Shown: positions 24,901 through 37,028, counted from the stretch's first letter. The stretch is 64,000 nt of DNA from Sanderia malayensis (GCA_013076295.1 RQOL01000921.1:1-64000); one strand, 5' to 3'. Numbers and translations are program-made. Notes: a model not told the origin generated them from the letters alone.

Positions 24901-27900
24901 TTTTTGCCAAATCAGCAAGTAATCTGCATGATAGGCAAAACGTGTGTTTTTCAACTGGTCATGTTCACAGAAAGCCATTAATTTGGACAGTCAAATTTTC
25001 ATTTAATCTTTTCATTTGTGCTGCTTTAGGAAAGCTCTGGTTTCTTGTCAGTACTCACTATGCTTGATTGAAAACTGGTAGCTTTCCAGTTTCTGCAGCT
25101 TGGGTTATGAAGACTTCCCAAGTTGTCCATTAATAAATTTTTTCATTAAATTTAAAGTCTCTTAAGCTGAGCCGCCATTCCGCTAGGCTTTTGTTAGTGA
25201 GAGTACTGCTTTTTTGTCAGTACGCACTAAACTTATCTGAGAACAAGAAACTGTTACAAAGTTTGGAGCTCAGATCCTAAATTGCCATCAAGCTTCCTTT
25301 ATAAAGTCCTTTATCAGAAACAGAGTTATTTTATGGAGACCCCAGTTTTTTGCCAAATCAGCAAGTAATCTTCATGATAGGCAAAAGGTGTGCTTTCCAA
25401 CTTGTCATGTTCCCAGAAAGCCATTACATAATTTTCCTTTAATCTTTTCCTTTGTGCTGCTTTAGCAAAGCTCTGGTTTCTTGTCAGTACTCACTATGAT
25501 TAATTGAAAACCAGTAGCTTTGCAGTATCTGCAGCTTGGGTTATGAAGACTTCCCAAGTTGTCCATTAATAAATTTTTTCATAAAATTTAATGTCTCTTA
25601 AGCTGAGCCACTGTTCCGCTAGGCTTTTGTTAGTGAGAGCACTGCTTTTTTGTCAGTACGCACTATTTTTATATGAGAACAGGAAACTGTTACAAAGCTG
25701 GAGCTGAAATTCTAATTTGCTGTCAAGCTTCGTTTTATCAAGTCCTTTATCAGAAACAAAGTTTCTTTATGGAGACCCCAGTTTTTGCCAAGTCGGCAAG
25801 TAATCTTCATGATGGCCAAACGTGTGTTTTCCAACTTGTCATGTTTACGGAAAGCCATTAAATTTGGACAGTCGAATTTTGATTTAATCTTTTAATTTGT
25901 GCTGCTTTAGCAAAGCTCTGGTTTCTTGTCAGTACTCACTATGCTTGATTGAAAACCGTGTAGCTTTCCAGTTTCTGCAGCTTGGGTCATGAAGACTTCC
26001 CAAGTTGTTCATTAATATAATTTTTTCATTAAACTTAAAGTCTTTAAGCTGAGCCACTATTCCACTACGCTTTTGTTAGTGGAGAGCACTGCTTTTTATC
26101 AGTACGCACTAAACTTATCTGAGAACAGGAACTGTTACAAAGTTTGGAGCTCAGATCCTAAATTGCCATCAAGTTTTGTTTTTATAAAGTTCTTTATCAG
26201 AAACAGAGTTTTTTTATGGAGACCCCAGTTTTTTGCCAAATCAGCAAGTAATCTTCATGATAGGCAAAACGTGTGTTTTTCAACTGGTCATGTTCACACA
26301 AAGTCATTAAATTTGGACAGTCAAATTTCATTTAATGTTTTCATTTGTGCTGCTTAGCGAAGCTCTGGTTTCTTGTTAGTACTCACTATGCTTGATTGAA
26401 AACCGGTAGCTTCCAGTTTCTGCAGCTTGGGTTATGAAGACTTCCCAAGCTGTCCATTAATAAATTTTTTTATTAATTCAAAGTCTCTTAAGCTGAGCCA
26501 CTGTCTGCTAGGCTTGCTAGTGAGAGCACTGCTTTTTTGTCAGTACGCACTAAACTTATCTGAGAACAAGAAACTGTTAAAACGTTGGAGCTCAGATCAT
26601 AATTTGCCATCAAGCTTTGTTTTATAAAGTCCTTTATCAGAAACAGAGTTTTTTTATGGAGACCCCAGTTTTTTGCCAAATCAGCCAGTAATCTGCATGA
26701 TAGGGAAAACGTGTGTTTTTTCAACTGGTCATGTTCCACAGAAAGCCATTAAATTTGGACAGTCAAATTTCATTCAATCTTTTCATTTGTGCTGCTTTAG
26801 GAAAGCTCTGGTTTCTTGTCAGTACTCACTATGCTTGATGAAAACCAGTAGCTTTGCAGTATCTGCAGCTGGGTTATGAAGACATCCCAAGTTAACCATT
26901 AATAAATTTTTTTCATAAAATTTAAAGTCTCTTAAGCTGAGCACTCTTCCGCTAGGCCTTTGTTAGTGAGAGCACGGCTTTTTTGCCAGTACGCACTATT
27001 TTTATCTGAGAACAGGAAAACTGTTACAAAGCTGGACCTGAAATTCTAATTTGCTGTCAAGCTTCCTGTAATAAAGTCTCTAACAGAAACAGAGTCTTTT
27101 ATTGAGACCCCAGTTTTTTGCCAAATCAGCAAGTAATCTTCAATGATAGGCAAAACGTGTGTTTTCCAACTGTCATGTTCACAGAAAGCCATTACATAAT
27201 TTTCCTTTAATACTTTCATTTGTGCTGCTTTAGCAAAGCTCTGGTTTCTTGTCAGTACTCACTATGCTTAATTGAAAACCAGTAGCTTTGCAGTATCTGC
27301 ACTTGGGTTATGAAGACTTCCCAAGTTGTCCATTAATAAATTTTTTTCATAAAATTTGTCACTTAAGCTGAGCCACTGTTCCGCTAGGCTTTGTTAGTGA
27401 GAGCACGCTTTTTTGTCAGTAGCACTATTTTTATCTGAGAACAGAAGCTGTTACAAAGCTGGAGCTCAAATTCTACTTGCTGTCAAGCTTCGTGCAATAA
27501 AGTCCTTTAATCAGAAACAGTTTTTTTATGGAGACCCCAGTTTTTTGCCAAATCAGCAAGTAATCTGCATGATAGGCAAAACGTGTGTTTTTCAACTGGT
27601 CATGTTCACAGAAAGCCATTAATTTGGACAGTCAAATTTCATTTAATCTTTCATTTGTGCTGCTTTAGGAAAGCTCTGGTTTCTTGTCAGTACTCACTAT
27701 GCTTGATTGAAAACTGGTAGCTTTCCAGTTTCTGCAGCTTGGGTTATGAAGACTTCCCAAGTTGTCCATTAATAAACTTTTTTCATTAAATTAAAGTCTC
27801 TTAAGCTGAGCCGCCATTCCGCTAGGCTTTTGTTAGTGAGAGTACTGCTTTTTGTCAGTACGCACTAAACTTATCTGAGAACAAGAAACAGAGTTTTTTT

Positions 27901-29330
27901 TATGGAGACCCCAGTTTTTTGCCAAATCAGCCAGTAATCTGCATGATAGGGAAAACGTGTGTTTTCAACTGGTCATGTTCACAGAAAGCCATTAAATTTG
28001 GACAGTCAAATTTCATTTAATCTTTTCATTTGTGCTGCTTTAGAAAGCTCTGGTTTCTTGTCAGTACTCACTATGCTTGATTGAAAACCAGTAGCTTTGC
28101 AGTATCTGCAGCTTGGGTTATGAAGACATCCCAAGTTACCATTAATAAATTTTTTTCATAAAATTTAAAGTCTCTTAAGCTGAGCCACTCTTCCGCTAGG
28201 CCTTTGTTAGTGAGAGCACGGCTTTTTTGCCAGTACGCACTATTTTTATCTGAGAACAGGAAACTGTTACAAAGCTGGAGCTGAAATTCTAATTTGCTGT
28301 CAAGCTTCCTGTAATAAAGTCCTCTAACAGAAACAGAGTCTTTTTATTGAGACCCCAGTTTTTGCCAAATCAGCAAGTAATCTTCATGATAGGCAAAAGG
28401 TGTGTTTCCAACTTGTCATGTTCCAGAAAGCCATTACATTTACAGTAATTTCCTTTAATCTTTTCATTTGTGCTGCTTTAGCAAAGCTCTGGTTTCTTGT
28501 CAGTACTCACTATGCTTGAATTTGAAAAACCAGGTAGCTTTCCAGTATCTGCAGCTTGGGTCATGAAGACTTCCCAAGTTGTCCATTAATAAATTTTTTC
28601 ATAAACTTAAAGTCTCTTAAGCTGAGCCACTATTCCACTAGCTTTTGTTAGTGAGAGCACTGCTTTTTTATCAGTACGCACTAAACTTATCTGAGAACAG
28701 GAAACTGTTACAAAGTTTGGAGCTCAGATCCTAAATTGCCATCAAGTTTTGTTTTATAAAGTTCTTTATCAGAAACAGAGTTTTTTTATGGAGACCCCAG
28801 TTTTTTGCCAAATCAGCAAGTAATCTTCATGATAGGCAAAACGTGTGTTTTTCAACTGGTCATGTTCACACAAAGTCATTAAATTTGGACAGTCAAATTT
28901 TCATTTAATGTTTTCATTTGTGCTGCTTTAGCGAAGCTCTGGTTTCTTGTTAGTACTCACTATGCTTGATTGAAAACCGGTAGCTTTCCAGTTTCTGCAG
29001 CTTGGGTTATGAAGACTTCCCAAGCTGTCCATTAATAAATTTTTTTATTAAATTCAAAGTCTCTTAAGCTGAGCCACTGTTCTGCTAGGCTTTTGTTAGT
29101 GAGAGCACTGCTTTTTTGTCAGTACGCACTAAACTTATCTGAGAACAAGAAACTGTTAAAACGTTTGGAGCTCAGATCATAATTTGCCATCAAGCTTTGT
29201 TTTATAAAGTCCTTTATCAGAAACAGAGTTTTTTTATGGAGACCCCAGTTTTTTGCCAAATCAGCCAGTAATCTGCATGATAGGGAAAACGTGTGTTTTT
29301 CAACTGGTCATGTTCACAGAAAGCCATTAA
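18950..29330. repeat. higher-order repeat, period about 4.74 kb, two copies plus part
   Basis: Landmarks at 18960, 19725, 20130, 20928 and 22667 recur at about 23695, 24469, 24870, 25673 and 27413, an offset near 4.74 kb; a partial third copy runs from about 28420 to 29330. This register differs from the 3055-bp one, so at least two amplification events used different multi-monomer units. Confidence 0.75.
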
Positions 29331-32300
29331 ATTTGGACAGTCAAATTTTCATTTAATCTTTTCATTTGTGCTGCTTTAGCAAAGCTCTGGTTTCTTGTCA
29401 GTACCTACTATGCTTGATTGAAAACCGGTAGCTTTCCAGTTTCCGCAGCTTGGGTTATGAAGACTTACCAAGCTGTCCATTAATAATTTTTTTTTATTAA
29501 ATTCAAAGTCTCTTAAGCTGAGCCACTGTTCTGCTAGGCTTTTGTTAGTGAGAGCACTGCTTTTTTGTCAGTACGCACTAAACTTATCTGAGAACAAGAA
29601 ACTGTTAAAAAGTTTGGAGCTCAGATCATAATTTGCCATCAAGCTTCGTTTTATAAAGTCCTTTATCAGAAACAGAGTTTTTTTTATGGAGACCCCAGTT
29701 TTTTGCCAAATCAGCAAGTAATCTGCATGATAGGCAAAACGTGTGTTTTTCAACTGGTCATGTTCACAGAAAGCCATTAATTTGGACAGTCAAATTTTCA
29801 TTTAATCTTTTCATTTGTGCTGCTTTAGGAAAGCTCTGGTTTCTTGTCAGTACTCACTATGCTTGATTGAAAACTGGTAGCTTTCCAGTTTCTGCAGCTT
29901 GGGTTATGAAGACTTCCAAGTGTCCATTAATAAATTTTTTTTATTAATTCAAAGTCTCTTAAGCTGAGCCACTTTCGCTAGGCTTTTGTTAGTGAGAGCA
30001 CTGCTTTTTTGTCAGTACGCACTAAACTTTATCTGGAGCTCAATCTAAGCGTATAACCAGAGTTTTTTTTATGGAGACCCCAGTTTTTTGCCAAATCAGC
30101 CAGTAATCTGCATGATAGGGAAAACGTGTGTTTTTCAACTGGTCATGTTCACAGAAAGCCATTAAATTTGGACAGTCAAATTTTCATTTAATCTTTTCAT
30201 TTGTGCTGCTTTAGGAAAGCTCTGGTTTCTTGTCAGTACTCACTATGCTTGATTGAAAACTGTAGCTTTCCAGTTCTGCAGCTTGGGTTATGAAGACTTC
30301 CCAAGTTGTCCATTAATAATTTTTTCATTAAATTTAAAGTCTCTTAAGCTGAGCCCCTTCCGCTAGGCTTTGTTAGTGAGAGTACTGCTTTTTTGTCAGT
30401 ACGCACTAAACTTATCTGAGAACAAGAAACAGAGTTTTTTTTATGGAGACCCCAGTTTTTTGCCAAATCAGCCAGTAATCTGCATGATAGGAAAACGTGT
30501 GTTTTCAACTGGTCATGTTCACAGAAAGCCATTAAATTTGGACAGTCAAATTTTCATTTAATCTTTTCATTTGTGCTGCTTTAGGAAAGCTCTGGTTTCT
30601 TGTCAGTACTCACTATGCTTGATTGAAAACCAGTAGCTTTGCAGTATCTGCAGCTTGGGTTATGAAGACATCCCAAGTTAACCATTAATAAATTTTTTCA
30701 TAAAATTTAAAGTCTCTTAAGCTGAGCCACTCTTCCGCTAGGCCTTTGTTAGTGAGAGCACGGCTTTTTTGCCAGTACGCACTATTTTTATCTGAGAACA
30801 GGAAACTGTTACAAAGCTGGAGCTGAAATTCTAATTTGCTGTCAAGCTTCCTGTAATAAAGTCCTCTAACAGAAACAGAGTCTTTTTATTGAGACCCCAG
30901 TTTTTTGCCAAATCAGCAAGTAATCTTCATGATAGGCAAAACGTGTGTTTTTCAACTGGTCATGTTCACAGAAAGCCATTAATTTGGACAGTCAAATTTT
31001 CATTTAATCATTTCATTTGTGCTGCTTTAGCAAAGCTCTGGTTTCTTGTCAGTACTCACTATGCTTGATTGAAAACCGGTAGCTTTCCAGTTTCTGCAGC
31101 TTGGGTTATGAAGACTTCCAAGTGTCCATTAATAATTTTTTTATTAAATTAAAGTCTCTTAAGCTGAGCCACTTTCGCTAGGCTTTTGTTAGTGAGAGCA
31201 CACTTTTTTGTCAGTACGCACTAAACTTATCTGAGAACAAGAAACTGTTAAAAGTTTGGAGCTCAATCTAATTTGCATCAAGCTTCGTTTATAAGTCCTT
31301 ATCAGAAACAGAGTTTTTTATGGAGACCCCAGTTTTTTGCCAAATCAGCAAGTAATCTGCATGATAGGCAAAACGTGTGTTTTTCAACTGGTCATGTTCA
31401 CAGAAAGCCATTAATTTGGACAGTCAATTTTCATTTAATCTTTCATTTGTGCTGCTTTAGGAAAGCTCTGGTTTCTTGTCAGTACTCACTATGCTTGATT
31501 GAAAACTGGTAGCTTTCCAGTTCTGCAGCTTGGGTTATGAAGACTTCCCAAGTTGTCCATTAATAAATTTTTTTCATAAATTTAAAGTCTCTTAAGCTGA
31601 GCCGCATTCCGCTAGGCTTTTGTTAGTGAGAGCACTGCTTTTTGTCAGTACGCACTAAACTTATCTGAGAAGAAGAAACTGTTACAAAGTTTGGAGCTCA
31701 GATCCTAAATTGCCATCAAGCTTCGTTTTATAAAGTCCTTTCTCAGAAACAGAGTATTTTTATGGAGACCCCAGTTTTTTGCCAAATCAGCAAGTAATCT
31801 TCATGATAGGCAAAACGTGTGTTTTCCAACTTGTCATGTTCACAGAAAGCCATTACATAATTTTCCTTTCAACTTCTCATTTGTGCTGCTTTAGCAAAGC
31901 TCTGGTTTCTTGTCAGTACTACTAAGCTTATTGAAACCAGTAGCTTTGCAGTATCTGCAGCTTGGGTTATGAAGACTTCCAAGGTGTCCATTAATAAATT
32001 TTTTTATAAAATTTGTCACTTAAGCTGAGCCACTGTTCCGCTAGGCTTTTGTTAGTGAGAGCACTGCTTTTTTGTCAGTATGCACTATTTTTATCTGAGA
32101 ACAGGAAGCTGTTACAAAGCTGGAGCTCAAATTCTACTTTGCTGTCAAGCTTCGTGCAATAAAGTCCTTTATCAGAAACAGTTTTTTTATGGAGACCCCA
32201 GTTTTTTGCCAAATCAGCAAGTAATCTTCATGATAGGCAAAGGGTGTGTTTTCCAAGTTGTCATGTTCACAGAAAGCCATCACATTTTGACAGTCAAATA

Positions 32301-32442
32301 TTCATTTAATCTTCTCATTTGTGCTGCTTAAGCAAAGCTCTGGTTTCTTCTCAGTACTCACTATGCTTAATTGAAAACCAGTAGCGAAATTTGGTGTTCT
32401 CGGTGTAGTCGTGGTTGTATGGGTCTTGTTGGCATCCTCTAG

Positions 32443-32532
32443 AATCCACCTTTTCTAAAAAAAATTCTTTGTTTACGCTCTTTTGAGAATGGCGCGTTCT
32501 GATTGGCTGAGACGAAACCTAGGACAACTTTT
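32443..32532 (+). repeat. left terminal inverted repeat of the transposon
   Basis: The stretch from AATCCACCTTTTCT to AGGACAACTTTT is matched in reverse complement at 37070-37157. It contains an inverted CCAAT box (ATTGG), so it may also serve as promoter for the gene starting at 32592. Confidence 0.85.
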
Positions 32533-32591
32533 CCTGTCCTTGTTGATGAAGAGAACTGGCCTTTTGAGTGACTTGAGAAATACTGTCCGAA

Positions 32592-35227
32592 ATGAATGAT
32601 TTTGGTCTTGATCGCACAGGAGATGAAGAAATCGAAAGAATGAGTGTTTATGATTTACGGAATGTGCTTATGTCGAAAGGAATCACTGTCTCCAATAAAA
32701 GAAAAGCCGAACTTGTTGTGCTTGCCAAGGCAGCGATACGATTAGGCCTTGAAAGCAATGTGGAGTTTCACGAAGACAGCTTAGATTTGTCGGAAAGACT
32801 TACAATAAAAGGTAAGAAACTACCCGACCCTTTCTCTATCCCAATAAACGAGTTTTCCACAAGAATAGACAACATGCCACCGTTCGGGATAGAGGATATT
32901 TTTAACTTTTTGATCTTCAAGTCAAGCAAGTATAACAGACAGAATGTGGCGTCCTACAAAGCTTTTGAGGAATATGGCTTGTTCATGGACGGTTATGTCG
33001 AAGAATTAATTTTAAAAGAAACGTGTGGCCACTTCATATTTCTTGGGAAGGTGAAACCGAAGATGTCAAAGGAAACCAGGCAAAGTGACTTTTTTTATAA
33101 ACTTTGGTTTATTGTTGACGGAGAGAGAACGCAAGTTGAAAATGGAAGTGCTTTTTCATGGGAACCAACTGCTGGGTGTGTGTTTTCGGCATATTGTCAG
33201 TGTCCTGGGGGTCAGGATGGGGCATGTAAACACATTGCTGCTGCCATGTATTCGTTGCATGATTGCCTCCATCCTTCTTCAGGACCAACTGACAAGTTAT
33301 GCTACTTGAAAAAAAGGAGTTAAAAAGCACTGGGGCAGCTCCTGTTCATGATGTCCTTGTTGTAAAAAGTAGCAGTGGAATGAAGAGGCATGCATTTAAA
33401 AAACGTGAAAAAAAAACTAAATTGCAATCCCCACTGGTCAAAAAAACGAGAGGCCCCTTCAAGGATAAAATTGATTTTGACCCTCGTGTCACTGAAGATC
33501 AAGTGGAATTATCACATGATGAACTGAAAACTGTGAAGAGAAAGTTGAAAGAATTTGGGTCTGTCGCAGCAATGTTTATTGACAGTGAAGATGACACTGA
33601 TTCAGAAATTGAAATCGATTTAGATGATATGGAAAAACAGTCAAAGCCACTAAAACCAATACTTATTGAAAATGTTGAAAAATTCTTGAAAGAGGGAGGA
33701 AAGGAACAAGATAATTTCGAGAGGCAGTTGGCTTTTGATGGCGATCAGATCAAAAAGGTAGAGTTAGAGACAAGGGGTCAAGGTGAAAATTGGAAAATAC
33801 AAAGAAGAGGTTTTGTAACTTCAACTCATTTAAAGGATGTTTATGCACGACAGAATAAAATTGAAAAAAAACAACAATGAAACAGGTGAAAAGCTTGCCA
33901 CAAGACTTCTAAAGGGTGACTCACTTGAAAAATATAAAAGTTTGCCTTCCCAAATTTTGTACGGAAGAGAAAATGAACATGAAGCAAGAAATGAATACAT
34001 GAATTTCATGTCCAGAACTCATCAAAATTTTGAAGGAAGATTGTCTGGGTTGGTAATATGCAAAGAAAATCGTTTTATTGCTGCAAGTCCAGATGGCATT
34101 AGATCTTGCAAATGTTGTGGTGAAGCTACAATAGAATACAAATGTCCTTTTAAGAATAAAGACAGACATCCAAGAGATGCTTTTTTAGACAAAAGTATTG
34201 GGGGTATTTTGAAAGCTGATGGTACCTACACAATGGATGTCAGGCATAAATACTACTATCAAATACAAGGAGCCATGGCTGCTTCAAATATTCAAATGTG
34301 TGATTTTGTAGTTTACACCACAAATAGAGATCTGGGATATGATGGTGCAATCTTTTGGTTGAAATTCCATTTGATGAACATTTTTGGCTTGATGTGAAAC
34401 AAAAAGTTAGGTCATTTTATCTGAATTGGATGCTGCCACAAATTTTCTCTGAGCAAAGTAAAAAACTTAACATAAGGTATGAATATCAAGAACATAAATC
34501 TCCAGATGCTACAATCAAAATTTTGGAACATGAAAATTTGATTGAGTGTAACTCATCTCAAGTCACTCCTGTGCTATGCAACATTAGGGATGTCCCAATA
34601 TTTCAAGAAGACATTGATTCTCTAGATTCCGGAGGCTGGATTACAGACAATATAGTAACAATGTCCACAAGAATCATTTGTGAAAAGTTTGCACACCTAT
34701 CTTCCAATGTCCAGATAGTAGACACAATATTTTACATGTCACTTACTCGGACTTGGGGAAATCTGACAACAGTACAAAATTATGAGAAAGCAGCCTCATT
34801 CATCAAGGAGTTATCTGCTGATGGCATTCTTATTGTACCAATCTGTGAACACAACCATTGGTATCTCATTGTATCTTCAAAAACCTGTGCGATAGTAATG
34901 GATTCACTTAGTCATTGTTCAGGAGGTGTAATTTCACGTGACACTCAAATTACTAATATTTTCAACTTTATTGAATGGAAATTCATGTTGCAATGGAAAG
35001 ATGTAAAACAACAGGTCCTGCTTGTCCCACAACAAAAAAATGGATCAGATTGTGGAATGCACACAATTTTGAATATGTACCATTTTCTCAGTCCTGCAAT
35101 ATTTGAGCTATTTCGTTTAGACATCAACCAGTTATGGACTGGTGACCACAGACACTGGTACAGTGAATCAACAGTGAGGCAGGAAAGAGACTTGCTCAAC
35201 CAATTTATTTACAAAAGCATGGGATAG
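32592..35227 (+). pseudogene. SAP-SWIM-YqaJ-Ulp1 transposon protein, frameshifted
   Basis: Four overlapping open frames (32592-33323, 33299-33880, 33837-34397, 34355-35227) appear to be pieces of one gene. Piece 1 has a SAP-like DNA-binding helix pair (VYDLRNVLMSKGI, about residues 19-31) and a SWIM zinc finger, CQCPGGQDGACKH (C-x-C then C-x-H). Piece 2 is basic and charged. Piece 3 has YqaJ-type nuclease signatures: a GRENEHEAR start, SPDG and EYKCP, as in phage and eukaryotic recombinase exonucleases. Piece 4 has a C48/Ulp1-like cysteine protease: His in HNHWYLIV, Asp in VMDSLS and Cys in GSDCGMH. Frames change near 33308 (A7), 33857 (A8) and about 34350 (T4), all single-base runs. The role is inferred as a transposition accessory: strand processing and deSUMOylation or polyprotein cutting. 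Real decay or base-calling indels are both possible. Confidence 0.75.
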
Positions 35228-35309
35228 ATTATCAAATAGCCATGAAAAGTCAACACAATTGACTGAATATTTCTCAAGACTTAAGATAATTATCTAACAA
35301 AATAATATT

Positions 35310-37028
35310 TTATTTAACTAAAGTGTTTCCAAGGTTTGCAATTGAAACACAAACATTGATCACATCATCTGCATAACTTTTCTGTGTCATTCTTTGTACT
35401 CCACTAAGAATATGAAAAGTTTTTAATCGTCTGATGGCTCTTTCTATGTGAATTCTTACATGTGAAACTTTCCGTGCTTTGGTTGATCCTCTAGGTTTCA
35501 AAGTTTTGTTTTTTAATTTTGGTGGGCAGACTAAATAGCATTGCTTTATAGCTAATAGGTCTTGAATGCAAAAACCTTTGTCTGCCATAACACTGTCACC
35601 AGGCTTCAAGCAGTCAAGAAAACCTGACTTTTCAACAAGTTCTTTATCTGTAGTATTTCCAGACCACAATTTTGAAGTATAATTTATATAGCCATTAGGG
35701 GCACAGCCTATGAGCAATTTGTACGTGTTAGTGTTGCGGTATGGGCTGTAGAGCTGTTTCTGTGCTGCAGGGGCACTCGGAGATTCTGACCTAAACTCCA
35801 CAGCATCTATAATGGATCTTACACCTGCAACTAAATCCTTGGGATCACCATTCTTTTTTCTGAGAGACTTTGGCAAATTTTTCTCATTTGTTTCTTTTGA
35901 GGAAAATCTTCTCAAGAATTTCAGCTCTTTTGACAAAAAGATATTCCATGTTATATATATATTACTGGCATTAGATGGGGCAATACCAAATAATGCTGCT
36001 ATCATCTTGATATCAGTCCCCCTTCTGTTTCGTACCAAGGTCAGCAAAAATTCCTCCCAGCATGAGAGCACTTTTATCTTGTGTCTTTTGCTTCTCACAT
36101 TCTGTCCACGCCAAATATTCATTCTACTTGCCTTCCTTTCAACCAAAGAGAAAGTATACCTCAGCAAATCGTTTGACTTGATTCCTGTGTAATGCATAGG
36201 GTCATCAAGTATAATGCTGATAAAATGATTGCGAAACATCTTCTTCTCATTGACATCTTCAATAAAATCAGTGTTCTGAGAAGGACAAATTTCACATTCA
36301 TTTTTCTGGTCTATCTTCCCAATGGCAATGAGAGCTTCAACTGCAGCATCTTCTTTCTTTCGGATATCCATGTCCATGGTCATCGCAATGTCACTTTCTT
36401 CATGATATTTATCCTTTTTTGTTTCTTCAACACTGTAATGCATAGGGTCATCAAGTTTAATGCTGATAAAATGATTGCGAAACATCTTCTTCACATTGAC
36501 ATCTTCAATAAAATCAGTGTTCTGAGAAGGACGAATTTCACATTCATTTTTCTGGTCTATCTTCCCAATGGAGGTTTCCTCTGATTTATCTATTAGGCCT
36601 ACGTTCTCATCAACATCCATTATTGAGACATTGCCTGCTTCGACTTGGCCTTTGTCTTGAAACGTTTCACATTTTTTTTTGTGTAGCCGCTCAAATGATT
36701 TCTCAAGCTTTCCTCGCTGCTCTTGAGAAATAGTTGCTGGCACAGGATCTGGAAATTCATCTGTGGGCCCATTTTCTCCGACGAAATGAAGTGAACAAAT
36801 GTAATGTTGATGTGTCAGTTTTTCGAATGAAAGTTGTGACTTAGGCCTTCTGCAGGCATGGATCCATCTTCTTGCTTGTTCCCGTTTCCTTACTTTCCCA
36901 GGAAAATGCACGAATCTGACCTTTTCTCCGTATCGGTTAGTCATCTTAGGTGCATTTGGTTTTCTTGAATCACTCATGCAAGTTCCGTACTGGCAATATT
37001 TCACCATTTTCCGTTCATGCTTATTCAA
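35310..37028 (-). CDS. THAP-domain DDE transposase
   Basis: A 572-residue intact frame, convergent with the nuclease gene. Residues about 9-95 form a THAP zinc finger (C2CH: CQYGTC early, then YICSLHF as C-x2-H), which binds the transposon ends in this family. The middle (about 155-285) has an imperfect tandem duplication of a block starting IGKIDQKNECEI. Residues about 330-370 form a helix-turn-helix (KMIAALFGIAPSNASNIY). The C-terminal half is a DDE_Tnp_4-type nuclease: first Asp in IIDAVEF, second Asp in VMADKGF, Glu in HIERAIRRLK. Length and order match full transposases, so this copy may be active. An alternative start is the next Met (KMVKYC), eight residues in. It supplies the cut-and-insert chemistry for the element. 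Confidence 0.88.
   Translation of the reverse strand: MNKHERKMVKYCQYGTCMSDSRKPNAPKMTNRYGEKVRFVHFPGKVRKREQARRWIHACRRPKSQLSFEKLTHQHYICSLHFVGENGPTDEFPDPVPATISQEQRGKLEKSFERLHKKKCETFQDKGQVEAGNVSIMDVDENVGLIDKSEETSIGKIDQKNECEIRPSQNTDFIEDVNVKKMFRNHFISIKLDDPMHYSVEETKKDKYHEESDIAMTMDMDIRKKEDAAVEALIAIGKIDQKNECEICPSQNTDFIEDVNEKKMFRNHFISIILDDPMHYTGIKSNDLLRYTFSLVERKASRMNIWRGQNVRSKRHKIKVLSCWEEFLLTLVRNRRGTDIKMIAALFGIAPSNASNIYITWNIFLSKELKFLRRFSSKETNEKNLPKSLRKKNGDPKDLVAGVRSIIDAVEFRSESPSAPAAQKQLYSPYRNTNTYKLLIGCAPNGYINYTSKLWSGNTTDKELVEKSGFLDCLKPGDSVMADKGFCIQDLLAIKQCYLVCPPKLKNKTLKPRGSTKARKVSHVRIHIERAIRRLKTFHILSGVQRMTQKSYADDVINVCVSIANLGNTLVK

Larger units (their letters stand above)
3093..32385. repeat. satellite array, 448-bp monomer, about 65 copies
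   Basis: The landmark TCTGCAGCTTGGG recurs at 3753, 4201, 4649 and 5097, an exact spacing of 448 bp, and continues with small indels to the end of the array. The array starts within a monomer at CAGAAACAGAGTC and stops within one at GAAAACCAGTAGC. Other anchors in each unit are CTCTTAAGCTGAGCC, GTCAGTACGCACTA, GGAGACCCCAG and TTTGTGCTGCTTTAG. Variants include units with GTTTGGAGCTCAGATC versus GCTGGAGCTGAAATTC, and a 71-bp deletion type. Open frames of 60-105 codons appear in step with the monomer because copies are alike; they show no protein features. It could be centromeric, subtelomeric or interstitial heterochromatin; position alone does not tell. Confidence 0.97.

Noticed and set aside
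3093..32385. Dozens of 60-105-codon frames in the array, many nearly identical (for example 5671, 9687, 12741, 17899, 29568 on minus)
   Set aside because: They recur with the monomer, differ by frameshifts between copies and have no domain; they are by-products of tandem repetition.
3093..32385. CRISPR-like periodicity
   Set aside because: Units are 448 bp and alike throughout; there are no short repeats with unique spacers.
35812..36584. Plus-strand frames over the transposase
   Set aside because: Shadows of the intact minus-strand THAP transposase.
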